The notes beneath the pieces are model-generated. The model saw only the letters and a program-made list of their open reading frames with translations, did no database searches and was not told the origin of the DNA. From contig OY970245.1 in NCBI GenBank assembly GCA_963715455.1, positions 2,232,001 through 2,296,000 on the forward strand: DNA of 64,000 bases, in the 5' to 3' direction. Position numbers and translations under genes: made by a program. The DNA is from VRUE01 sp963715455 (GTDB lineage: Bacteria; Actinomycetota; Thermoleophilia; Solirubrobacterales; 70-9). Every line of letters starts with the position of its first letter. Position 1 is the stretch's first letter. Below are positions 57,487-64,000 of this stretch, in pieces.

Positions 57487-59097
57487 CTACTCCCACTCGA
57501 TCGTGGCGGGAGGCTTCGAGGAAATGTCCAAGGCCACCCTGTTGACGTCGGTGATCTCGTTGATGATCCGGTTGGAGACGCGCTCCAGCAGGTCGTAGGG
57601 GAGTCGCGCCCAGTCGGCGGTCATCGCGTCGTCGGAGGTGACCGCGCGGATCACGATCGGGTAGGCGTAGGTGCGGCCGTCGCCCTGGACGCCGACCGAG
57701 CGCACGACGGGCAGCACGCAGAAGGACTGCCAGAGCTGGCGATAGAGGTCGGCGGCGCGGATCTCCTCCTGGAGGATCGCGTCGGCGGCGCGCAGGATGT
57801 CGAGCCGCTCTTTGTTGACCTCGCCGCCGACGATGCGGATCGCCAGGCCGGGCCCGGGGAAGGGCTGGCGCCAGACCATGCGCTCGGGCAGGCCCAGCTC
57901 GGCGCCGACGGCACGCACCTCGTCCTTGAAGAGCATGCGCAGCGGCTCGACCAGCTCGAACTCGAGGTCCTCAGGCAGGCCGCCGACGTTGTGGTGGGAC
58001 TTGATCGTCGCCGCGTTGTCGCTGCCCCCCGACTCGATTACGTCGGAATAGAGCGTGCCCTGGACCAGGTAGGCGGCGTCCTCGAGCTTGGCCGCCTCCT
58101 CCTCGAAGACGCGGATGAACTCCTCGCCGATGATCTTGCGCTTGCGCTCGGGCTCGTCCTGCCCGGCCAGCTTCTCGAGGAAGCGCTGCTCCGCTTCGAC
58201 GTGGACCAGCGGGATGCCGAACTGCTCGAAGGCAGCCACCACCTGCTCGGCCTCGTTGAGCCGCATCAGGCCGTGATCGACGAAGACACAGGTGAGCTGC
58301 TCGCCGATCGCCTTGTGGACGAGCAGCGCCGCAACCGAGGAATCGACGCCGCCAGAGAGGCCGCAGATCACGCGCCCCTCCCCCACCTGCGCCTGGATCT
58401 TCGCCACCTGTTCGGCGATCACCGATTGCGGTGACCACTGCTGCTCGCAGCCGGCGACGTCGCGCAGGAAGCGGGTGAGAATCTCCGTGCCGTAGGGCGT
58501 GTGGACGACCTCGGGATGGAACTGGATGCCGTAGAGACCGCGGTCGGGGTGCTCACAAGCGGCCACCGGTGAGCCGGGGCTTGAGGCGAGTGCCGTGAAG
58601 CCCTCGGGGGGCTCGAAGACCGCGTCGCGGTGGCTCATCCAGCAGTGCTGCTCCTCGGGCAAGTCGGCGAGCAGCCGCCCGCCACCATCGCGCAGGACGA
58701 GCTCGGTGCGCCCGAACTCCCCCGACTCGGCCGCCTCGACCCGCCCGCCCAGCGCCTGGACCATCGCCTGCATGCCGTAACAGATGCCCAGCAGCGGAAT
58801 CTCCAGGTCGAGTAGCTCGGTTGGGAAGGCCGGCGCCCCCGGCTCGTAGACCGAGGCCGGACCGCCGGAGAGGATCAGCGCCTTGGGCTGGCGCGCCCGC
58901 AGCGTCTCGACCGACGTGGTCGAGGGCAGCAGCTCAGCGAAGACGCCGCACTCGCGAATCCGCCGCGCAATCAGCTGCGAGTACTGGCCCCCGAAGTCGA
59001 GGACCAGCACCTCCTCTGAGGCTTGGGCCGGCGCCGTGCTGACGCCGGCCTCAGTCGTCGGCGACTCCAACACCGGCGGAGACCGCCGCCCTGCCAT
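57487..59097 (-). CDS. guaA: GMP synthase (glutamine-hydrolysing)
   Basis: GuaA aminates XMP to GMP. The 536-residue product has a glutaminase domain (VLVLDFGGQYSQLIARRIRE, nucleophile Cys in LGICYGMQAM, QFHPEV), an ATP-pyrophosphatase domain with VICGLSGGVDSSVAALL, and a C-terminal dimer domain ending PPATIEWE. About 28 residues precede the usual start and overlap guaB3 by 47 bases; GTG codons at 59073 or inside EEVLVLD are possible true starts. Its stop is near repeat R2. Confidence 0.95.
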   Translation of the reverse strand: MAGRRSPPVLESPTTEAGVSTAPAQASEEVLVLDFGGQYSQLIARRIRECGVFAELLPSTTSVETLRARQPKALILSGGPASVYEPGAPAFPTELLDLEIPLLGICYGMQAMVQALGGRVEAAESGEFGRTELVLRDGGGRLLADLPEEQHCWMSHRDAVFEPPEGFTALASSPGSPVAACEHPDRGLYGIQFHPEVVHTPYGTEILTRFLRDVAGCEQQWSPQSVIAEQVAKIQAQVGEGRVICGLSGGVDSSVAALLVHKAIGEQLTCVFVDHGLMRLNEAEQVVAAFEQFGIPLVHVEAEQRFLEKLAGQDEPERKRKIIGEEFIRVFEEEAAKLEDAAYLVQGTLYSDVIESGGSDNAATIKSHHNVGGLPEDLEFELVEPLRMLFKDEVRAVGAELGLPERMVWRQPFPGPGLAIRIVGGEVNKERLDILRAADAILQEEIRAADLYRQLWQSFCVLPVVRSVGVQGDGRTYAYPIVIRAVTSDDAMTADWARLPYDLLERVSNRIINEITDVNRVALDISSKPPATIEWE

Positions 59098-60256
59098 TGG
59101 AGCCCATGCCCACCGACTGCTCGTTCTGCAGCTTCTTGCCCTCGCTCATCAACGCCGGCGCGACCATCACCTCGGCCCGCTGGAAGGAACGAATGTCCTC
59201 ATAGCCCGTGGTGGCCATCGAGGTCTTCAGCGCCCCCATCAGGTTGAAGGTGCCGTCGTTCTCCTGGGCGGGGCCGAGCAGGATCTCCTCCATCGTGCCG
59301 TCCTGTTTGGTCGAGACGCGCGTACCCCGCGGCAGCGAGGGATGGAAGGTCGCCATGCCCCAATGGAAACCGCGACCCGGCGCCTCCTTGGCGCGCGCCA
59401 GGGGCGAGCCGACCATCACCGAGTCGGCCCCGCAAGCGATCGCCTTGGAGACGTCGCCGCCGGTGCGCATGCCGCCGTCGGCGATCACGTTGACGTACTC
59501 GCCGGTCTCCAGCATGTGCTGCGAGCGGGCGGCTGCCACATCGGCGATCGCCGTTGCCTGGGGCACGCCGATGCCGAGCACGCCGCGCGTCGTGCAGGCG
59601 GCGCCCGGACCAACGCCGACCAGCACGCCAACCGCGCCGGTGCGCATCAGGTGCAGGCCGGTCGAGTAGGAGGCGCAGCCGCCGACCACGGTCGGCACCG
59701 GCACCTCGGCGATGAACTCCTTCAGGTTGAGCGGCTCGACCGTGGTCGAGACGTGTTCGGCGGAGATCACGGTGCCCTGGATGACGAGGATGTCGATCCC
59801 CGCCTCGACCGCGATCTCGTAGTGCTCGCGCACCTTCTGCGGGGTGAGCGAGCCGCAGGCGACAGCGCCACGCTCCTTGATCTCAGCAATCCGCTGGCCG
59901 ATCAGCTCGGGCTTGACCGGCGCCGTGTAGATCTCCTGCATGAGCCGCGTCGCTTCGTGCTTGGGTGCCGCGGCGATCTTCTCCAGCTCCTCCTCGGCGT
60001 TCTCGAAGCGCGTCCAGATCCCCTCCAGGTTGAGCACTCCCAGCCCGCCGAGCTCGTTGACGAGCACAGCCGTGTCGGGGCTGACCACGCCGTCCATCGC
60101 CGAGGCGACGAGCGGCAGCTCGAAGCGGTAGGGGCCGAGCGTCCAGCTGATGTCAATGTCGTCGGGATCCCGGGTGCGACGCGACGGGACGATCGCGATG
60201 TCGTCAAATCCGTAAGCGCGCCGCCCCTTCTTGCCGCGACCGATGTCGATCTCCAA
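59051..60256 (-). CDS. GuaB3 family IMP dehydrogenase-related protein
   Basis: The 401-residue TIM-barrel product belongs to the IMPDH/GMP reductase superfamily, GuaB3 type. It has YGFDDIAIVPSRRTRDP at the start, ASAMDGVVSP, VGVGPGAACTTRGVLGIGVP with the catalytic Cys, and IADGGMRTGGDVSKAIACG. No CBS domains are inserted, unlike classical GuaB. In actinobacteria this type lies beside guaA and a classical guaB is elsewhere, so its activity is not certain. Its position suggests guanine nucleotide metabolism. Confidence 0.9.
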   Translation of the reverse strand: MEIDIGRGKKGRRAYGFDDIAIVPSRRTRDPDDIDISWTLGPYRFELPLVASAMDGVVSPDTAVLVNELGGLGVLNLEGIWTRFENAEEELEKIAAAPKHEATRLMQEIYTAPVKPELIGQRIAEIKERGAVACGSLTPQKVREHYEIAVEAGIDILVIQGTVISAEHVSTTVEPLNLKEFIAEVPVPTVVGGCASYSTGLHLMRTGAVGVLVGVGPGAACTTRGVLGIGVPQATAIADVAAARSQHMLETGEYVNVIADGGMRTGGDVSKAIACGADSVMVGSPLARAKEAPGRGFHWGMATFHPSLPRGTRVSTKQDGTMEEILLGPAQENDGTFNLMGALKTSMATTGYEDIRSFQRAEVMVAPALMSEGKKLQNEQSVGMGSNGRAAVSAGVGVADD

Positions 60257-60289
60257 TTAGGTCCTCCAGGGTGGCGTTGAGGACCCAGC

Positions 60290-61246
60290 CTACACTTCGG
60301 CGGGGACCTCCAAATCCTGCACGTGGACCTCGCCGAGCAGGCGCTCGACCTGGCCGCGGTCAACGGCGCCGGCGCCAAAGTGCTGGGTCGACTCCGCCCC
60401 GCAGGCGACGCCGTAGGCGAGGCACTCGTCGGCCGGGCGGCCGTCGTAGCGCGCCGCCACGTAGCCGGCCAGGAAGGCGTCGCCGGAGCCGACCGTGGAG
60501 ACCGGGTCAAGCGGCTCGGTGCGCACCTCGAGGAAGCGCCGCTCGCTGGCCTCGCCGACGGCGGCGACGCAGCCGTCGGGCCGGGTGATCGCCGCCTCCA
60601 CCGCGCCGAGGCGGATCAGCTCTGAGAGGCCGTGGACGAGGTCGGCGCGGTCGGCGAACTCCTGGCCAACCAGCTCCTCGGCCTCGCGCTCGTTGGGGGT
60701 GACGATCGCCGCCCCGGCGCGCAGGCCAGAGAGCATCGCTTCGCCCTCCGCGTCGAGCACCACAGGGACGCCGCGGTCGGCGAGGTCCTTGACCAGCCGC
60801 GCGTAGAGGTCCTCGCCCGCCCCCGGCGGCAGCGTGCCGGCGATCACCGCCAGCCGGGCGCCATCCGCCAGGTAGCCGAGCCGCTCGGCAAATACCTCGA
60901 CCTCCTCGCGGCTGACCGCCGGGCCACGCTCGTTGATCTCGGTCTGCTCGCCCGAGGTGGGGTCAACCACGGCCAGGTTGATGCGCGTCTCGGCGGCGAT
61001 CCTGGTGAAGTCGGTGAGCACGGTCTCCTCGCGCAACTGGCCGAGCAGCCGCTCGCCGGTCGGACCACCGGCGAAACCAGCGGCGATCACCGGCCGGCCG
61101 AGCCGGTTGAGCGCACGGGCGACGTTGATGCCCTTGCCGCCGGCGACGGTGCGGCTCTCGACCGCCCGGTGGCGGTGGCCGAGGCGAAAGTTGGGAACGG
61201 CGACCGTGCGGTCGATCGCGGCGTTGAGGGTGACGGTGAGGATCAT
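60290..61246 (-). CDS. PfkB family kinase, 1-phosphofructokinase-like
   Basis: The 318-residue product is a ribokinase-fold sugar kinase: MILTVTLNAAIDRTVAVPNF opens it as in FruK and LacC, GGKGINVARALNRLG binds the sugar, and TVGSGDAFLAGYVAAR carries the catalytic Asp and anion hole. FruK phosphorylates fructose 1-phosphate and LacC tagatose 6-phosphate; no phosphotransferase gene is near to decide. The ATG at 61246 overlaps the carboxypeptidase stop. Confidence 0.9.
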   Translation of the reverse strand: MILTVTLNAAIDRTVAVPNFRLGHRHRAVESRTVAGGKGINVARALNRLGRPVIAAGFAGGPTGERLLGQLREETVLTDFTRIAAETRINLAVVDPTSGEQTEINERGPAVSREEVEVFAERLGYLADGARLAVIAGTLPPGAGEDLYARLVKDLADRGVPVVLDAEGEAMLSGLRAGAAIVTPNEREAEELVGQEFADRADLVHGLSELIRLGAVEAAITRPDGCVAAVGEASERRFLEVRTEPLDPVSTVGSGDAFLAGYVAARYDGRPADECLAYGVACGAESTQHFGAGAVDRGQVERLLGEVHVQDLEVPAEV

Positions 61247-62439
61247 CGTGTTCGTGCGAAGCGCCTCAGCAAGACTGCACCGCTCAGTATCACGCAAATG
61301 GCGATCGCGATCGGGATCGGATCGGCGCCGAGCAGGCTGCGGGCGCGATCGAGGGCGCTCGCCTCGGGCACGCCATGCGCGCCTTGCAGGGGGATCGTCG
61401 CGGCACGGCGACCGTCGACCAAAACGGCGACGCTGCCCAGCCGGGCGCCTCGCTTGATCGGTCCCTCAACCTCGCCCGGTGCGCGCACCTCGAGGCCGAG
61501 CTTCTGCTCGGGGCGCAGGCCGATCGCGACGCTGCGCGCGGCACGCAGCGGCAGCTCGCCGTCGAGGTAGCGGATCTCCGGGCTGGCGAAGCGCTCGCCG
61601 CGGCGCACCGGCACCCGCCGCTCGTAGCGGGAGAGGCCATATTCGAGCAGGCGCAGGCTGGCGAGGTCACGTTCGGTCTCGGTCGGGGCGCCAATCACGA
61701 CCGAGATCAGCTCGACCCCATCGCGCTGCCCGGAGGCGACCAGCACATAGCCGGCGCCGAATGTGTGGCCGGTCTTCACGCCGGTGGTCCAAGGCGCTCG
61801 GTAGAGCAAGTCGTTGAGGGTGTCAATCGTGCGCGGCGGGCGCAGGCTGCGGAGGCGGGCGCGGCGAGCAGCGGCAATGCGAGCGAAGGCGGGGTCGCGC
61901 AGCAGGCGCCGGGCCAGGGTCGATAGATCCAGGGCGCTCGAGTAATTGCCTTCCTGGTCGAGGCCGATCGGGTTGGCGTAGTGGGTGTGGGCCAGGCCGA
62001 GGGCGGCCGCGTAGCGGTTCATCTCGGCGACGAAGCGGGCTTCCGAGCCGGCAGCGGCGAGCGCCAGGTCATAGGCAGCGTCGTTGCCGCTGCGCAAGAT
62101 CAGGCCGTAGAGCAAGTCGCGCACGCTGATCCGCTCTCCTGGCCGCAGTTCGAGCAGCGACTCGCCGTAGATCGCGTCGTAGGGCGCGGCGCCCACGATG
62201 CGCTCCAGGGGCAGCTCACGCAAAGCCACGTAGGCGGTCATCAGCTTGGTCGTGCTGGCGATCGGCAGCCGCTCGCGCCCGGCGTGCGAGAGGAGCACGT
62301 CACCGCTGCGCGCGTCGATCAACGCCCAGGCGCGTGCGTCGACCGGCGGCCCGGCGGCGGCCACCCGGGCTGGAGCGACGAGGGCGAGGGCCAGCAGAAG
62401 CGCGGCAAGCAGCACGCCGCGACGCCGTCTGCTCACCAT
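61243..62439 (-). CDS. D-alanyl-D-alanine carboxypeptidase, S11 family
   Basis: This penicillin-binding protein removes terminal D-Ala from peptidoglycan. The 398-residue product has a signal peptide (SRRRRGVLLAALLLALALVA), the SxxK motif with Ser62-Thr-Thr-Lys65, the SGN motif in LRSGNDAAYD, and KTG in GVKTGHTFG. A C-terminal helix (AIAICVILSGAVLLRRF) anchors it. The ATG at 62439 gives a proper signal; a GTG at 62478 would add 13 residues from within a hairpin. Confidence 0.95.
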   Translation of the reverse strand: MVSRRRRGVLLAALLLALALVAPARVAAAGPPVDARAWALIDARSGDVLLSHAGRERLPIASTTKLMTAYVALRELPLERIVGAAPYDAIYGESLLELRPGERISVRDLLYGLILRSGNDAAYDLALAAAGSEARFVAEMNRYAAALGLAHTHYANPIGLDQEGNYSSALDLSTLARRLLRDPAFARIAAARRARLRSLRPPRTIDTLNDLLYRAPWTTGVKTGHTFGAGYVLVASGQRDGVELISVVIGAPTETERDLASLRLLEYGLSRYERRVPVRRGERFASPEIRYLDGELPLRAARSVAIGLRPEQKLGLEVRAPGEVEGPIKRGARLGSVAVLVDGRRAATIPLQGAHGVPEASALDRARSLLGADPIPIAIAICVILSGAVLLRRFARTR

Positions 62440-62450
62440 CACAGGGCTTG

Positions 62451-62506
62451 ACGCGCAAATCGCCACGGACTCGAACACCCGGCAGTCACCGTGACGATTT
62501 GCGCGT
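62451..62506. repeat. Hairpin between LysM and carboxypeptidase genes
   Basis: Arms ACGCGCAAATCG (62451-62462) and CGATTTGCGCGT (62495-62506) are perfect and extend as CACGG/CCGTG after one mismatch. The hairpin begins directly after the LysM stop. The loop has no match to the other families. Confidence 0.6.
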
Positions 62507-62830
62507 TCACTTCAGCTTCAGCTCTTCGCCGGTGCCGAGGATCTGTGGATCGACTTCGGGGTTGAGGGCTTCGATGCGGCCCACCGGCACACCCGTCTCC
62601 TGGGCGATGCCGATTAGCGTGTCGCCGCTCTCCACAACGTAAACGGCGGGTACCTTGCGCTTCGGTCGCTCGGCGCCCTGACTTCCGTTGTCGCCGCTGC
62701 GGTTGCCGTTCGAGCTGCCCGAATCGCCACTGTCGAAGGCGCCACCGAGGATCGCCATGGCCAGGATGAAAGCCCCAACGAGGGCGAGGACCGCGAAGAT
62801 CCGAGCTGTTACTGAGGTGCGCTTGTCCAT
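62507..62830 (-). CDS. LysM domain membrane protein
   Basis: The 107-residue product has a short cytoplasmic start, one membrane helix (residues 10-31, ARIFAVLALVGAFILAMAIL), a Gly/Ser/Asn linker, and a LysM domain from about 62 (YVVESGDTLIGIAQETGVP, LNPEVDPQILGTGEELKLK). LysM binds N-acetylglucosamine in peptidoglycan, so the protein probably stays at the wall. The ATG at 62830 begins MDKRTSV. It precedes the carboxypeptidase gene on the same strand. Confidence 0.9.
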   Translation of the reverse strand: MDKRTSVTARIFAVLALVGAFILAMAILGGAFDSGDSGSSNGNRSGDNGSQGAERPKRKVPAVYVVESGDTLIGIAQETGVPVGRIEALNPEVDPQILGTGEELKLK

Positions 62831-62885
62831 CGAATTGGGTTGGCGAGCGAATCGGCCGCAGATCGTATAGCCGCTCAAAGCAGTC

Positions 62886-63746
62886 TTAGGCGGTCGAAAC
62901 GTCCCAAATCGTGACCCGCAACTGCTCTGCGGCGGCAGCCGGATCGTCCGCCGCAGCGATTCCCCGCGAGGCAGCGACGAGCGCCGCGGCGCGCCCCGCT
63001 GCGAAGGCGGCGCCGAGCAGCTCGGGGCGACCACCCTGGGCGCCAACGCCGGGGATGAGGAAGATCGAGCGCGGCATCAGCTCGCGCAGGCGGGCAATGT
63101 GCTCGGGCGCGGTGGCGCCGACCACGGCGCCCATGCCGCTCAGGCCAGACTCGCCGAGCAAGCGCTCGCCGAGCCCGTCGACCAGACCGGCGAGCCGCTC
63201 GTGCAGTGGCTGCTCGGGCGCCAGCAGGTCCTGCACATCGCTGGCGCCGGGATTGCTGGTGCGCACCAGGGCGAAGACCCCGGCGCCGGCATCCTGCGCC
63301 GCGGCGACGAGCGGCTCCAGCGCATCGAGGCCGAGCAGCGGGTTGGCGGTGAAGGCATCCGCACCGAGCCCGGCGACGGGGCCCCAGGGGGTGGGCGTCT
63401 CGCCGACCAATGCCTGCGCGTAGGCAGCCGCCGTGACCGGCACATCGCCGCGCTTGCCGTCGGCGATGACCAGCAATCCGGCCTCCTGGGCCACCGCGCA
63501 AACCTCGGCGAGCGCCGCCCAGCCCGGCGCGCCGAGCCGCTCGAAGCAGGCGAGCTGGGGCTTGACCGCGACGCAGGCGGGGCCCGCCGTCTCGATCAGC
63601 GAGCGGCACTGAACGACAACCGCCCCGGCTGCCTGCTCGGCGGCCGGGGCGGCGGAAGCATCCGTCCCGTCCCCGGCGAGCTTCGACGGGTCGGGGTCGA
63701 GACCGAGGCAGATCTGGCTGCGGCGCTCTTCGACGAGCACCGCCAA
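62886..63746 (-). CDS. pyrF: Orotidine 5'-phosphate decarboxylase, type 2
   Basis: PyrF makes UMP, the last step of pyrimidine synthesis. The product (286 residues from the TTG at 63746) matches the mycobacterial type: SQICLGLDPDPSKLAGDG, VAVKPQLACFERLG, and VIADGKRGDVPVTAAAYA with the catalytic Lys-Asp pair, then FLIPGVGAQGG. The likely native N-terminus FADRLAVLVEE lies upstream of that TTG, where only a CTG is available before the HU stop, so the start is uncertain. HU precedes it closely on the same strand. Confidence 0.94.
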   Translation of the reverse strand: MAVLVEERRSQICLGLDPDPSKLAGDGTDASAAPAAEQAAGAVVVQCRSLIETAGPACVAVKPQLACFERLGAPGWAALAEVCAVAQEAGLLVIADGKRGDVPVTAAAYAQALVGETPTPWGPVAGLGADAFTANPLLGLDALEPLVAAAQDAGAGVFALVRTSNPGASDVQDLLAPEQPLHERLAGLVDGLGERLLGESGLSGMGAVVGATAPEHIARLRELMPRSIFLIPGVGAQGGRPELLGAAFAAGRAAALVAASRGIAAADDPAAAAEQLRVTIWDVSTA

Positions 63747-63769
63747 CCGATCTGCGAAAGGGCTCTGGC

Positions 63770-64000
63770 TCAGCCTTTGACCTTGGTCTTCAACGCCGAG
63801 CCGGCGGAGAAGCGCGGCACCTTGCCACCGGGGATCGTGATCCTTTCGCCGGTGCGCGGGTTGACGCCCTGACGCGGACCGCGCTCGGCGACGTGGAACT
63901 TGCCGAAGCCGGTGAAGCTGACTTCGCCACCGCTGCTCAGCGTGTCGGTGATCGCGTCGAGCACCGCATCGACGGCATCACTGGCGGCTTTCTTGCTGCC
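63770..64000 (-). CDS. HU-family DNA-binding protein, cut by right edge
   Basis: HU dimers bend and compact DNA. The visible 76 residues begin SKKAASDAVDAVLDAITDTL at the edge and contain GEVSFTGFGKFHVAERGPRQ, NPRTGERITIPGGKVPRFSA and end KTKVKG. The usual first 15 or so residues (before SKKAA) lie outside the window. The tail has no long basic extension, unlike mycobacterial HU. It is upstream of pyrF by about 20 bases. Confidence 0.93.
   Translation of the reverse strand, partial: GSKKAASDAVDAVLDAITDTLSSGGEVSFTGFGKFHVAERGPRQGVNPRTGERITIPGGKVPRFSAGSALKTKVKG

Noticed and set aside
59051..60256. Classical guaB (inosine-monophosphate dehydrogenase with CBS domains)
   Set aside because: CBS domains are absent and the sequence matches the GuaB3 type, so the symbol guaB was not assigned.

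Overview
The window is high-GC, densely coded actinobacterial chromosome with many short gene overlaps and several probably leaderless mRNAs. The gene set fits the Thermoleophilia/Solirubrobacterales: a type A2 cytochrome oxidase, GuaB3 next to guaA, a c-di-AMP riboswitch before an M23 peptidase, and a mycobacterial-type PyrF. That placement is inference from gene content, not from a marker gene. No rRNA, CRISPR array, prophage or transposase was seen. One tRNA-Pro(UGG) was found.

Layout. 1-3140: a membrane protein cut by the left edge, msrA, small proteins, a frameshifted PH-like gene and tRNA-Pro. 3.2-8.5 kb: a DUF1015 protein, a corrinoid adenosyltransferase, OsmC, an SDR, a Nudix CoA pyrophosphatase, a 1-Cys peroxiredoxin and two small genes. 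8.5-13.7 kb: a beta-oxidation-type run (thiolase, class IV aminotransferase, acyl-CoA dehydrogenase, enoyl-CoA hydratase, 3-hydroxyacyl-CoA dehydrogenase). 13.7-21.4 kb: alkaline phosphatase, alkylsulfatase-like hydrolase, a zinc finger, greA, trxB, a flippase-like protein and a PAP2 protein. 21.5-33.0 kb: a respiratory region with two oxidase gene sets. One (ctaC, ctaD, a universal-stress gene, ctaE on minus) is a complete type A2 oxidase. The other (subunit II-like and subunit I-like on plus) has lost almost every metal ligand; it is followed by ctaB, two small membrane proteins, a diheme cytochrome c and ctaA. 33-42.7 kb: glycosyltransferases, an ABC exporter coupled to an MGH1-like glycosidase, and a PqqD-like/HPr-kinase-like pair. 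42.7-54 kb: infA, CCA-adding enzyme, alr, a CBS protein, nnr, a DUF4143 ATPase, acpS, a DUF3352 lipoprotein, glmS and glmM. 54-64 kb: rpsI with a long acidic extension, rplM, the riboswitch and M23 peptidase, a GxGD-motif membrane protein, guaA, guaB3, a PfkB kinase, a D-Ala-D-Ala carboxypeptidase, a LysM protein, pyrF and an HU gene cut by the right edge.

Two things stand out. First, the plus-strand oxidase-like pair is intact as protein but should not bind CuA, CuB or high-spin heme. Second, the spaces between genes, and two genes themselves, hold several families of hairpin elements. Copies of a family share a core, while their outer arms differ in sequence yet stay perfectly or nearly self-complementary, and they often include or abut a neighbouring stop codon. 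This looks either like structured RNA with covarying stems or like a small element that inserts into palindromes.
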